In this document: positions 10,975-19,024 of the stretch, in pieces
Numbering within the stretch: the stretch's first letter is position 1
How the letters are laid out: every line of letters starts with the position of its first letter
NCBI RefSeq assembly: GCF_013394695.1
Contig: NZ_CP058258.1
Span: 1,384,001-1,448,000 of the forward strand
Direction: 5' to 3'
Source of the DNA: Streptococcus sp. oral taxon 061
Lineage (GTDB): Bacteria; Bacillota; Bacilli; Lactobacillales; Streptococcaceae
Length of the DNA stretch: 64,000 nt
Made by a program: the position numbers and the translations under genes
The notes under the pieces: generated by a model
The model's database searches: none
What the model saw: the letters and a program-made list of their open reading frames with translations, nothing else
Told to the model about the DNA's origin: nothing

Positions 10975-11002
10975 ATAATACCATTTTTTCAAAAATTTTC
11001 AA
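10975..11002 (-). promoter_or_regulatory. Promoter of ilvBNC
   Basis: On the minus strand TTGAAA (11002-10997), 16 bp, TATTAT (10980-10975), followed by a short leader with a GGGGAA ribosome site before ilvB. Confidence 0.65.
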
Positions 11003-11014
11003 GACAAAAGAAAC

Positions 11015-11029
11015 AATTTTCTGAATTTT
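11015..11029. promoter_or_regulatory. CodY-box-like operator upstream of ilvB
   Basis: AATTTTCTGAATTTT matches the CodY consensus AATTTTCWGAAAATT at 13 of 15 positions. It lies about 12 bp upstream of the -35. A weaker, overlapping match (about 11 of 15) lies across the -35 itself. CodY represses branched-chain amino acid genes in streptococci when isoleucine, leucine and valine are plentiful, so the position fits. Confidence 0.65.
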
Positions 11030-11094
11030 CTATCTAGATACTTTACAATATTAAATGAATTAGAAAGTTTATACGTATTTTTACCTTTTAATAG

Positions 11095-11125
11095 AAAAAG
11101 GTTGAGACATTTTGTCTCAACCTTT
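11095..11125 (-). terminator. Intrinsic terminator after rplA
   Basis: Thirteen perfect base pairs (AAAGGTTGAGACA with TGTCTCAACCTTT) around a three-base loop, followed on the minus strand by a T-rich tail. Confidence 0.88.
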
Positions 11126-11139
11126 CGATTATTTACTGA

Positions 11140-11829
11140 TTAAAGTGAGTTAACGTCAACCTTGATACCAACACCTTGAGTAGTTGTGATTGTCAAGCTT
11201 GTTACGTAAGTTCCTTTTGCTGTAGCTGGTTTAGATTTTTGGATTGTTTCGTTGAATGCTTTGAAGTTTTCAACTAACTTGTCAGCTTCAAATGAAACTT
11301 TACCGATGATAGCTTGTACGATACCTGCACGGTCAGCACGGTAAGTGATTTTACCACCTTTAGACTCTTCAACTGCTTTAGCAACATCCATTGTTACAGT
11401 ACCAGTTTTAGGGTTTGGCATCAAGTTACGTGGTCCAAGGACACGTCCAAGACGTCCAACAAGAGCCATCATGTCAGGTGTAGCGATAACTACGTCGAAG
11501 TCCAACCAACCGTCGTTGATTTTAGCAACAAGGTCGTCTTCCCCAACGAAGTCTGCACCAGCTGCTTTAGCTTCTTCAGCTTTTGCACCACGTGCAAATA
11601 CAAGAACGCGAGATGTTTTACCAGTACCGTTTGGTAATACCATTGCTCCACGGATTTGTTGGTCAGCTTTTTTCACGTCAATGTTCAAGTTGTAAGCAAC
11701 TTCTACAGTTGCGTCAAATTTTGCAAAGTTAGTTTCTTTTGCAAGAGCTACAGCTTCTTCTACGCTGTATGCTTTTGTGCTGTCGATTTTCTCAAGAGCA
11801 GCACGAAGTTGTTTGCTTTTTTTAGCCAT
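11140..11829 (-). CDS. rplA: 50S ribosomal protein L1
   Basis: L1 binds the 23S rRNA L1 stalk and helps move deacylated tRNA to the exit; it also represses its own mRNA. The 229-residue length is normal. The family signature is visible as [21 protein letters not shown]. It follows rplK by 96 bp; that gap contains a GTGGGAGATGAAAATC hairpin similar to one in front of rplK (see separate entries). Confidence 0.97.
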   Translation of the reverse strand: MAKKSKQLRAALEKIDSTKAYSVEEAVALAKETNFAKFDATVEVAYNLNIDVKKADQQIRGAMVLPNGTGKTSRVLVFARGAKAEEAKAAGADFVGEDDLVAKINDGWLDFDVVIATPDMMALVGRLGRVLGPRNLMPNPKTGTVTMDVAKAVEESKGGKITYRADRAGIVQAIIGKVSFEADKLVENFKAFNETIQKSKPATAKGTYVTSLTITTTQGVGIKVDVNSL

Positions 11830-11847
11830 TTTCTATTCTCCTTGTAA

Positions 11848-11880
11848 GTGGTTCAATCGATTTTCATCTCCCACGTCACT
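11848..11880 (-). promoter_or_regulatory. L1-operator-like hairpin before rplA
   Basis: On the minus strand, GTGGGAGATGAAAATC is followed by CCAC, which can close a stem just before the ribosome site AAGGAG of rplA. It resembles the hairpin upstream of rplK (GTGGGAGGTAAAAATC). L1 autoregulation of L11-L1 operons is well established; that this is the site is an inference. Confidence 0.45.
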
Positions 11881-11925
11881 TCTCGAAATGATGAAGTCTT
11901 GCGGGTTATATAGGGAAGTTATTGA

Positions 11926-12351
11926 TTAGTCAACAACAGTGAATCCCATAGAACGAGCAGTACCTTCGATCATACGCATTGCAGACTCAATGTTTGCAGC
12001 GTTCAAATCTGGCATCTTAGTTTCTGCAATTTCTTGTACTTGTGCACGAGTAACTGTAGCAACTTTAGTTTTGTTAGGGGTACCTGATCCCTTTTCAACA
12101 CCTGCAGCTTTTTTCAAAAGAACAGCAGCTGGTGGTGTTTTAGTAACGAAAGTAAATGATTTGTCTTCGTATACTGAGATAACAACTGGAATGATCATAC
12201 CAGCTTGATCAGCTGTACGAGCGTTGAACTCTTTTGTGAATCCCATGATGTTGATACCAGCTTGACCAAGAGCAGGTCCAACCGGTGGAGCTGGCGTAGC
12301 TTTACCAGCAGGGATTTGCAATTTTACAAGTTTTTCGACTTTTTTAGCCAT
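11926..12351 (-). CDS. rplK: 50S ribosomal protein L11
   Basis: L11 forms part of the GTPase-associated centre of the large subunit and is needed for RelA activation. The protein has 141 residues, the usual length, with the typical [20 protein letters not shown] start and the C-terminal RNA-binding domain. It is the first gene of rplK-rplA, with its own strong promoter (TTGCAT, 16 bp, TATAAT). Confidence 0.98.
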   Translation of the reverse strand: MAKKVEKLVKLQIPAGKATPAPPVGPALGQAGINIMGFTKEFNARTADQAGMIIPVVISVYEDKSFTFVTKTPPAAVLLKKAAGVEKGSGTPNKTKVATVTRAQVQEIAETKMPDLNAANIESAMRMIEGTARSMGFTVVD

Positions 12352-12365
12352 TTCTAAATCCTCCT

Positions 12366-12407
12366 TTGTGGTTTTGGCGGTAATTTAAAGATTTTTACCT
12401 CCCACAA
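12366..12407 (-). promoter_or_regulatory. L1-operator-like leader hairpin before rplK
   Basis: In the rplK leader, TTGTGG and CCACAA close a stem that encloses GAGGTAAAAATC and ACCGCC. The GTGGGAG(G/A)T(A/G)AAAATC string recurs before rplA. Two copies in one operon suggest binding by one operon product, most likely L1. Confidence 0.5.
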
Positions 12408-12430
12408 GTATGTTTTACACATACCCTACT

Positions 12431-12458
12431 ATTATACACTAATTTATCCCAAATGCAA
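12431..12458 (-). promoter_or_regulatory. Promoter of rplK-rplA
   Basis: Minus strand: TTGCAT (12458-12453), 16 bp, TATAAT (12436-12431). The start site would fall just before the leader hairpin. Confidence 0.75.
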
Positions 12459-12541
12459 GAGAAAAATTCTATTTTTAGAGAAATTTTATAACTGAATTTG
12501 CCTATCATTTCGATTTTAAAAGTGTTGCAAACTATGAATTT

Positions 12542-12570
12542 AAAAACCGCTCTATTTTTGAGCGATTTTT
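12542..12570 (-). terminator. Intrinsic terminator after the GNAT gene
   Basis: AAAAATCGCTC and GAGCGGTTTTT pair around a seven-base loop, ending in T residues on the minus strand. Confidence 0.8.
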
Positions 12571-12584
12571 AAAAATAATTTAGC

Positions 12585-13073
12585 CTAGTTAGTGTCCAGT
12601 TTTAAGAGAAAGCCAACCCCAATTTCAGTTCTTCTACTCTCAACAAAACCAAGGGATTCAAAACATCGTCTGGAGGCATGATTGAAATCATAGATTTCCT
12701 GAACTTTTAATTCTTTCCATCCCCTTTGACGAGCTAGATCAATCAAGACCTTCAAAACCTTGTATCCAAGTCCTTGATGTTGATAAGTTGGATTGCCAAT
12801 CACGATAGGAAGATTGTTTTGAGATAAGGTGATATCCCCAATTGGAAACCACCCCTCCTTTTCTCGAAACTCAATCCAAAACAAATCTCCGTGCCTCTCT
12901 AAATAAGAATACATGGCATTTAATTTTTCCAAACTATAGGGTATTCTAATACCGTCTACAAGTTCTACCAAATCCACATCTTGATACCAAGCTAAAGCTG
13001 CATCACGATGATCTGCTAAAAAATAGGGAACAAGACGTAAGGAATCATCTATCTGAATGATTTTTGTCTTCAT
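12585..13073 (-). CDS. GNAT family N-acetyltransferase
   Basis: A 162-residue protein with the GNAT fold. The acetyl-CoA binding region is seen as IGNPTYQHQGLGYKVLKVLIDLA, where Q/R-x-x-G-x-G/A is represented by HQGLGY, and the C-terminal SRRCFESLGF is typical of the last helix of the family. The substrate is unknown. The gene starts inside the 3' end of the ParB/Srx-like gene upstream (29-base overlap in another frame), so the two are almost certainly cotranscribed and may act together. Confidence 0.85.
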   Translation of the reverse strand: MKTKIIQIDDSLRLVPYFLADHRDAALAWYQDVDLVELVDGIRIPYSLEKLNAMYSYLERHGDLFWIEFREKEGWFPIGDITLSQNNLPIVIGNPTYQHQGLGYKVLKVLIDLARQRGWKELKVQEIYDFNHASRRCFESLGFVESRRTEIGVGFLLKLDTN

Positions 13074-13464
13074 TTTCTACTCCTAATACTAGCTCCGCTG
13101 CTTGATTAAAACCATCACACCAGTTATACCATTTTGCTTCATACTCATCTTGAGGTAAGATATGATTTTTTAAATCCAGAACAGAGTATATCTTTCTTTT
13201 CTCACAAGCTTGCGCATAGAGATGATATAGTTCATCACCACCATCTCTATCCCACTCAGCAGAAATCGTATCTCGACCTGCCATTAAAGCCTGATAAGCC
13301 CTGTGATGCCCATCAGTAATCAACAGACAATCTCCAAATGCAAGAACACTAATTGGATCCACATTGATGATTTCTGCCGACTGATTAAGCATCTGAATAT
13401 CTAGCAACTTCTTTTCTGATAAGTATAGTTGAGTCGGATGAAGATCTCTTATATTGACTTTCAT
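13045..13464 (-). CDS. ParB/Srx-like fold protein
   Basis: A 139-residue protein. The N-terminal half has the arrangement of the ParB/sulfiredoxin-like fold: a short leader (NIRDLHPTQLYLSEKKL), then DPISVLAFGDCLLITDGHHRAYQAL, where the GHHRAYQA motif corresponds to the GERRLRA/GHHR phosphate-binding loop. Single-domain members of this fold occur as nucleases, ATPases or kinases (for example SbnI-like serine kinases), so the activity cannot be named. The C-terminal half (YNWCDGFNQAAELV) is unfamiliar. It overlaps the GNAT gene by 29 bases. Confidence 0.7.
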   Translation of the reverse strand: MKVNIRDLHPTQLYLSEKKLLDIQMLNQSAEIINVDPISVLAFGDCLLITDGHHRAYQALMAGRDTISAEWDRDGGDELYHLYAQACEKRKIYSVLDLKNHILPQDEYEAKWYNWCDGFNQAAELVLGVENEDKNHSDR

Positions 13465-13490
13465 TTCTTTCTCCTCAAGAGAATTGATGC

Positions 13491-14141
13491 CTACTTCTGC
13501 TTTCCTTTAAACCGCCATTGGAAACGGAGTTTGTCATAAAATGGAAATTCGATAAATAGAACCCCTAGGCCTACACAAAGACTAGCAAGAACATCTGACG
13601 GATAATGAACCCCCAGATAGACTCTGGATATCAATACACTGACTAAGTAAAGCCCGAGTAAGATTTGGACGATTCTTTTCCAAAGTTGATCTTTAATCCT
13701 TTGGCTCAAAATCACAATCAAAGTTCCAACCATAATCGTTACTGCCAGAGAATGTCCGCTTGGAAAAGAAAAACCTTTTTCTTCTACCAAGTGTAGAATT
13801 TCTGGCCGTGGTCTTTGGTAGATATTCTTAAAAGTTACGATTAAGATTCCAGCTAAAGCTAGGTTTCCCAACATAAGATAGCTTTCCAGTTTCCATTGCT
13901 TACGGTAAAAAATAAATGCTACAATGAGAACCCAAGTGATAATGACTGGGATATCAATTAAGTGCGTAATTGCCCGAAAAAGAAGCGTTAAGGTCTCAGG
14001 TAAATCACCTCTAATGGCAGTCTGAATTGGCTGATCAAAACTGACCAGCATTTCTGGATAAAATTTGACAATATAGCCAATAATCATAAAAAGTAAAAGG
14101 GCAAAAGAGCCCTTTGTTAAATATGTTTGTTTATCTTTCAT
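13491..14141 (-). CDS. PAP2 family phosphatase
   Basis: A 216-residue integral membrane phosphatase. All three parts of the PAP2 signature are present: KNIYQRPRP (KxxxxxxRP), PSGHS, and SRVYLGVHYPSD (SRxxxxxHxxxD). About six membrane helices are visible. It could dephosphorylate undecaprenyl diphosphate or phosphatidylglycerol phosphate. It overlaps the end of ribU by 11 bases, so it lies in the FMN-riboswitch operon, which is noteworthy because its substrate need not be a flavin. Confidence 0.9.
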   Translation of the reverse strand: MKDKQTYLTKGSFALLLFMIIGYIVKFYPEMLVSFDQPIQTAIRGDLPETLTLLFRAITHLIDIPVIITWVLIVAFIFYRKQWKLESYLMLGNLALAGILIVTFKNIYQRPRPEILHLVEEKGFSFPSGHSLAVTIMVGTLIVILSQRIKDQLWKRIVQILLGLYLVSVLISRVYLGVHYPSDVLASLCVGLGVLFIEFPFYDKLRFQWRFKGKQK

Positions 14142-14694
14142 AACGTTTTAAAGTTACCTTTAGGAAGACATAAATCAACCAAAATGCTAGTGCAAAGATA
14201 ATACCCTCAATTAAGTTAAAAGGTAAAACTATTGTCAACAAATAGTTACTTAGTCCTAGTATTTTCTCAATATCAAAATTAGCAAATTTAGCATATAATG
14301 GGACAGCATAAACATAGTTAAGAACTAGCATAGCCAAGGTCAAACCAATCGTACCAGCAAGAGAAGCTAGAGCAAAACGAATTGGCGTCCGATCTTTTTT
14401 CCAAATCAAACCAAATGCAAGAACAAAAACTCCTAAAGCCACAATATTCATCGGCAAACCGATATAGGTGCTGACTCCTTGATTGTTTAAAATTAACTTA
14501 AGCAAGGAACGGAGTAAAATTATCACAAAAGCTGCAGGTAAATCGAGTACTATTAACCCTACCAAAACCGGTAAGATGCTGAACTCAATCCTTAAAAAGG
14601 ATGCCGCTGGTAGAAGCGGAAAGTCAAAGTACATCAACACAAATGAAAGTGCTGATAAAATTGCAATGGTCGAAAGTCGACGTGTGTTTGTCAT
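14131..14694 (-). CDS. ribU: Riboflavin ECF transporter S component
   Basis: The substrate-binding S protein of an energy-coupling factor transporter, taking up riboflavin with the shared EcfAA'T module encoded elsewhere. I start it at ATG 14694 because GGAGG lies 8 nt upstream; the frame can be extended 5 codons to a TTG, which lies inside that ribosome site. It gives 187 residues with about six membrane helices, including LSALSFVLMYFDFPLLP and FNLIEGIIFALAFWLIY. The FMN riboswitch just upstream confirms the ligand class. Confidence 0.93.
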   Translation of the reverse strand: MTNTRRLSTIAILSALSFVLMYFDFPLLPAASFLRIEFSILPVLVGLIVLDLPAAFVIILLRSLLKLILNNQGVSTYIGLPMNIVALGVFVLAFGLIWKKDRTPIRFALASLAGTIGLTLAMLVLNYVYAVPLYAKFANFDIEKILGLSNYLLTIVLPFNLIEGIIFALAFWLIYVFLKVTLKRYER

Positions 14695-14844
14695 AACAGG
14701 TTCCTCCAATTTTCTATAAAATCAGAAGAAGTTGGAAAGTTTCTCTCTATCTACTCTCTTAACTATCTCAAAAAACAACCTAAGCTTACAAAGAAACTGG
14801 TTTTATTTCTATTATAATGAAGCAGAATAGACAAAGCCATCCTT

Positions 14845-15079
14845 TCGTCTTCTCCCATCCAGACTATACTGTCGGTTGTGGAATCTCACCACATCAGCTT
14901 GCGCTCGCGGACTTCTTTTAGACTATGGAAATGGAGATTTTTCTTTTAGACGAGGCGACAAGCTGTAGGCATAACTTTTGGTTTGGCAAAGCTTGGCAAC
15001 AAAGTATAAAAGGAAAATAACATTTCCAAGTAAAAGTCACCGCCGGTCGGGAATTACACCCAGCCCTGAAGACCCCTTT
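14845..15079 (-). ncRNA. FMN riboswitch (RFN element)
   Basis: Read on the minus strand: AGGGGTCTTCAGGGCTGGGT, CCCGACCGGCGGT, AGTCCGCGAGC, TGATGTGGTGAGATTCC, CCGACAGTATAGTCTGGATG and GGAGAAGACGA occur in the order of the RFN consensus. About 235 nt are spanned because one variable arm (about 14935-15025 region) is enlarged by some 90 nt. The element precedes ribU by about 150 nt; FMN binding would lower ribU expression. Confidence 0.93.
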
Positions 15080-15085
15080 ATGATA

Positions 15086-15113
15086 ACAAAAAAAGCTTGC
15101 AAGCGCAAGCCTT
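15086..15113 (-). terminator. Intrinsic terminator after trmL
   Basis: AAGGCTTGC and GCAAGCTT pair around GCTT and are followed by seven T residues on the minus strand. It separates trmL from the riboswitch transcript. Confidence 0.85.
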
Positions 15114-15131
15114 AAGTATTCGTTTTCATGT

Positions 15132-15635
15132 TTATTTCAACTTATCCGTTTCGTAAGTATGAACCAATTCGAGCCCAGCAAAGTTTTGTTGGCGAAGCGC
15201 CTCGTAGACAATCATACAGACTGTATTGGATACATTTAGGCTTCGAACATGTTCGTCATTCATGGGAATTCTGAGAGCTTTTTCAGGATGTTCACGCATA
15301 AATTCCTCAGGCAGACCCTTATCTTCGCGGCCAAAAAGAAAATAATAATTCCCTTCTATCGTGAAATCAGCATCTGAATAGACCTTTTCTGCAAACTTGG
15401 AAATCAAGTAGAGTTGACCATCCATTTTTTTCATAAATTCATCTAAACTATCATAAAAATAGATCTCAAGGTTGTCCCAATAGTCTAGCCCGGCTCGCTT
15501 CATTTTACGATCATCAATCGGAAAGCCCATCGGTTTGATAATATGAAGGGGCGCATTTGTCGCCGCACAGGTTCGTGCAATATTTCCCGTATTTTGTGGA
15601 ATTTGTGGTTCAAACAATACAATATGATTGGCCAT
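15132..15635 (-). CDS. trmL: tRNA (cytidine/uridine-34)-2'-O-methyltransferase
   Basis: A small SPOUT methyltransferase that methylates the ribose of wobble nucleotide 34 in leucine tRNAs. I choose the ATG at 15635 ([18 protein letters not shown]), which gives 167 residues, the normal length, with GAGG upstream; an in-frame 13-codon extension lies in the leader. SPOUT motifs seen are [18 protein letters not shown], and [16 protein letters not shown]. It has its own strong promoter and a structured leader with a terminator. Confidence 0.93.
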   Translation of the reverse strand: MANHIVLFEPQIPQNTGNIARTCAATNAPLHIIKPMGFPIDDRKMKRAGLDYWDNLEIYFYDSLDEFMKKMDGQLYLISKFAEKVYSDADFTIEGNYYFLFGREDKGLPEEFMREHPEKALRIPMNDEHVRSLNVSNTVCMIVYEALRQQNFAGLELVHTYETDKLK

Positions 15636-15657
15636 GCCTTGCTTCCTCTCACTAGTG

Positions 15658-15705
15658 CAAAAAAATAGCCACACTGCCCGGAGTCAAGCTCAGCAAACAG
15701 CGTGG
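15658..15705 (-). terminator. Attenuator-like terminator in the trmL leader
   Basis: On the minus strand ACCACGCTG pairs with CAGTGTGGC, then ATTTTTTTG follows. It sits 23 nt before the trmL start, inside the transcript from the promoter at 15767-15794. Upstream in the same leader, TTTACTTC can pair fully with GAGGTAAG (15715-15745 region), and GTTAA...TTAAC competes with the terminator's left arm. This layout is typical of attenuators. Confidence 0.7.
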
Positions 15706-15766
15706 TTAAGGCATCGTTAACTTACCTCACAACAGGTTTGAAGTAAATCAGCGAAACTACTTTTTT

Positions 15767-15794
15767 AGTATAACACTTTCAGCCTGATTGTCAA
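15767..15794 (-). promoter_or_regulatory. Strong promoter of trmL
   Basis: Minus strand: consensus TTGACA (15794-15789), 16 bp, TATACT (15772-15767). The start site near 15760 gives a leader of about 125 nt. Confidence 0.85.
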
Positions 15795-16063
15795 TAGAAA
15801 CGACTTGATTTTTTCATTTTTTTTACAAGCATATTTACAAAAGTTACAAAATATCCTATAAGCCAATAATATTGAAGGATGCGCATGGGTAAATAAATTC
15901 GGAAACACGTGCTTTTTTTCATAATCATATTTTGTTTAAAGTATAATATTTCCTAGAATTCATCTAATCCCTCTATTAAAGAAGGAAACAGTCGGTTGTT
16001 GAGTGCATTTTTTTCTAAAAAAAGGTATGATAGAGACATATTGAAAAAGTAGGTTAACTAACT
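15795..16063. other. Gap before trkA, little recognisable
   Basis: AT-rich. TATAAT at 15942-15947 and TATGAT at 16026-16031 are possible -10 boxes for trkA, neither with a good -35. The ribosome site before trkA is weak (GTAGGTT, about 10 nt upstream). No RNA gene or riboswitch was recognised. Confidence 0.4.
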
Positions 16064-17413
16064 ATGAAGATTATTCTTGTCGGAGGGGGGAAAGTTGGTT
16101 CTGCCCTTTGTCGTTCACTTGTCGCTGACAATCATGATGTTGTCTTAATTGAACAGAACGAAACTGTTCTAAAATACTTGACCAGCCGTTTTGATATTAT
16201 GGGAATCGCAGGAAACGGTGCTGACTTTGCTATGTTAGAAGCAGCCAATGTCCAAGATTGTGATATTTTCATTGCCATGACTCAATACGACGAGGTCAAT
16301 ATGGTTTCGGCTGTTTTAGCAAAAAAAATGGGAGCAAAAGAAACCATCGTTCGTGTCCGTAATCCTGAGTATTCCAACCCTTACTTTAAAGAAAAAAATA
16401 TTCTCGGATTTTCACTCATTGTCAATCCAGAACTCCTAGCTGCTCGTGCCATTGCAAATATCATTGACTTCCCAAACGCTCTATCTGTTGAACGCTTTGT
16501 GGGCGGTTTGGTCAGCCTAATGGAATTCGTCGTTCGCAAAGATAGCAATATTTGTCAGATGTCTATTGCTGATTTTCGTAAAAAGTTCGGTAACGTTATC
16601 GTCTGCGCCATTGAACGTGATCATAAACTGATGATTCCTAGTGGAGATTTTGTTCTAGAAGATAAAGACCGCATCTTTGTAACAGGACATCGTGTCGATA
16701 TGATGCTCTTCCACAATTATCTCAAATCTAGAGTCGTTAAGAGCTTGCTCATCATTGGAGCTGGTAAGATTGCATACTACCTACTAGGTATTTTAAAAGA
16801 CAGTCGAATTGATACAAAAGTGATTGAAGTCAACCCAGAACGCGCTGCCTTCTTCAGTGAAAAATTCCCTAAACTCTATATCGTCCAAGGGGATGGAACA
16901 ACTAAAGATATTCTCTTAGAAGAAAGTGCTCAAAACTACGATGCTGTAGCTACCCTAACTGGAGTTGATGAGGAAAACATCATCACATCTATGTTTTTGG
17001 ATAGCATTGGTGTTCAAAAAAATATTACCAAAGTAAACCGTACTAGTCTCTTGGAAATTATCCACGCGACGGATTTCTCAAGCATCATCACGCCGAAGAC
17101 AATCGCTGTTGACACTATCATGCACTTTATCCATGGTCGTGTAAATGCACAATATTCTGACCTTCAAGCTATGCACCACCTCGCAAACGGCCAGGTAGAA
17201 ACCCTTCAGTTCTTAATTAAGGAAGCAAACAAGATGACTGGCAAACCCTTGTCTCAACTGAAGCTCAAAAAAGATGTCTTGATTGCCGCCATTATCCGGA
17301 ACGGAAAAACAATCTTCCCAACTGGAGAAAATACGCTCCAAGTCGGTGATAAGCTAGTGGTCATCACTTTGCTATCAAACATCACCAAGATTTATGATTT
17401 GTTAGAGAGGTAA
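16064..17413 (+). CDS. trkA: Trk potassium uptake regulatory subunit TrkA
   Basis: Cytoplasmic gating ring of the Trk K+ channel. The 449 residues contain two copies of the RCK pair: TrkA-N with VGGGKVGSALC near residue 5, TrkA-C near 140-220, then a second TrkA-N with IGAGKIAYYLL near 230 and a second TrkA-C to the end. Nucleotides or c-di-AMP may bind these domains in streptococci; no site could be verified by eye. The gene is 3 bp from trkH. Confidence 0.94.
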   Translation: MKIILVGGGKVGSALCRSLVADNHDVVLIEQNETVLKYLTSRFDIMGIAGNGADFAMLEAANVQDCDIFIAMTQYDEVNMVSAVLAKKMGAKETIVRVRNPEYSNPYFKEKNILGFSLIVNPELLAARAIANIIDFPNALSVERFVGGLVSLMEFVVRKDSNICQMSIADFRKKFGNVIVCAIERDHKLMIPSGDFVLEDKDRIFVTGHRVDMMLFHNYLKSRVVKSLLIIGAGKIAYYLLGILKDSRIDTKVIEVNPERAAFFSEKFPKLYIVQGDGTTKDILLEESAQNYDAVATLTGVDEENIITSMFLDSIGVQKNITKVNRTSLLEIIHATDFSSIITPKTIAVDTIMHFIHGRVNAQYSDLQAMHHLANGQVETLQFLIKEANKMTGKPLSQLKLKKDVLIAAIIRNGKTIFPTGENTLQVGDKLVVITLLSNITKIYDLLER

Positions 17414-17416
17414 GCT

Positions 17417-18856
17417 ATGAATAGAAGCATGGTACGCTTTCTTCTTGCAAAACTACTCTTGATTGAAGCTGGGCTACTTTTAGTTCCGGTTGGTATTGCT
17501 CTTTACTATCGAGAATCTAGTCAAGTTTTTACAGCTCTTTTCTCTACCATCGGGATTCTTGTTGTCCTAGGTCTACTCGGAATCATCAGTAAACCTAAAA
17601 AACAACGTATCTATGCTAAAGAAGGAGTCTTAATTGTTGCCCTATGTTGGATCCTCTGGTCTTTCTTTGGCTCCCTTCCCTTTGTCTTTTCAGGTCAAAT
17701 CCCCAATTTTATCGATGCCTTCTTCGAAACTAGTTCTGGCTTCACTACTACGGGAGCAACTATCTTAAATGACGTTTCTGTACTAAGTCGTTCGCTTCTA
17801 TTTTGGCGGAGCTTTACCCACCTCATTGGAGGGATGGGGGTGCTAGTTTTTGCCCTAGCTATTATGGACAATGCAAAAAACAGCCACTTAGAGGTTATGA
17901 AGGCCGAGGTCCCAGGACCAGTATTTGGTAAGGTTGTGTCTAAACTAAAAAATACAGCCCAAATCCTCTACATCCTCTACTTAGCTATGTTCGCCCTTTT
18001 TGTAGTTATTTATTACATTGCAGGGATGCCTCTCTACGATAGTTTTGTTATCGCTATGGGAACAGCTGGAACTGGGGGATTCACTGTTTATAACGATGGA
18101 ATTGCCCACTATCACAGTTCTCTCATTACCTATCTGACAAGTATCGGGGTTTTGATGTTTGGTGTCAATTTCAACCTCTACTACTACCTCATGCTCCGTC
18201 GTATCAAGGAATTCTTTTTTGATGAGGAACTTCGAGCTTATCTCTTGATCGTGGCTATATCTACTGGCTTAATCACACTCAACACACTGCACCTTTATAG
18301 TGGTGTTTCACAAAGTTTTGAGATGGCCTTCTTCCAAGTTTCTAATATCATTACCACTACTGGTTTTGGTTATGGAGACATCACGAACTGGCCTTTGTTT
18401 TCTCAATACATCTTACTGATGTTAATGGCAATTGGTGGTTCTGCCGGATCTACTGCCGGTGGTCTCAAGGTTATCCGTGGAGTTATTCTCGCTAAAATTG
18501 CAAAAAACCAATTCTTGTCTACTATATCCCCTCACCGTGTCTTAACTCTTCATGTTAATAAAACGGTCATCGACAAGGATACCCAACACAAGATTTTGAA
18601 GTATTTTGTAGTTTACATCATGATTCTACTCAGTCTGATCTTCATCGTTAGTTTAGATACTAACAATTTAATGGTTGTTACGAGTGCTGTTTTCAGTTGT
18701 TTTAACAATATCGGTCCAATTTTAGGAACGACTTCAAGTTTCTCAATTTTTAGTCCATTTTCAAAACTCCTCCTGTCCTTTGCAATGATTGCAGGACGTC
18801 TTGAAATTTATCCTATCATATTACTCTTTATGAAACGAACCTGGTCTAAACGTTAG
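17417..18856 (+). CDS. trkH: Trk potassium uptake channel subunit TrkH
   Basis: A 479-residue integral membrane protein of the TrkH/KtrB family. The four selectivity-filter loops can be picked out as TTGATI, GTAGTGGF, TTTGFGYG and FNNIGPIL. It follows trkA directly and ends before a strong terminator, so the pair is one K+ uptake unit. Confidence 0.95.
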   Translation: MNRSMVRFLLAKLLLIEAGLLLVPVGIALYYRESSQVFTALFSTIGILVVLGLLGIISKPKKQRIYAKEGVLIVALCWILWSFFGSLPFVFSGQIPNFIDAFFETSSGFTTTGATILNDVSVLSRSLLFWRSFTHLIGGMGVLVFALAIMDNAKNSHLEVMKAEVPGPVFGKVVSKLKNTAQILYILYLAMFALFVVIYYIAGMPLYDSFVIAMGTAGTGGFTVYNDGIAHYHSSLITYLTSIGVLMFGVNFNLYYYLMLRRIKEFFFDEELRAYLLIVAISTGLITLNTLHLYSGVSQSFEMAFFQVSNIITTTGFGYGDITNWPLFSQYILLMLMAIGGSAGSTAGGLKVIRGVILAKIAKNQFLSTISPHRVLTLHVNKTVIDKDTQHKILKYFVVYIMILLSLIFIVSLDTNNLMVVTSAVFSCFNNIGPILGTTSSFSIFSPFSKLLLSFAMIAGRLEIYPIILLFMKRTWSKR

Positions 18857-18869
18857 AAATTTTATTAAC

Positions 18870-18914
18870 AAAAAAACACATCTTGCACGAAATAGCTGCA
18901 GGGTGTGTTTTTTT
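18870..18914 (+). terminator. Intrinsic terminator after trkH
   Basis: A long stem, AAAAAACACATCTTGCA pairing with TGCAGGGTGTGTTTTTT, with a small loop and T tail. Confidence 0.88.
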
Positions 18915-19024
18915 ATCTAAAAATAGAAAAAGACAGTTGAGAGACAAAAAAGGACACTTGAGAAAGAGTAGTTTTTTTGTGAAACCTTTTCGTTATAATG
19001 TTAAAAAAACGTAGGGGTTTATTT

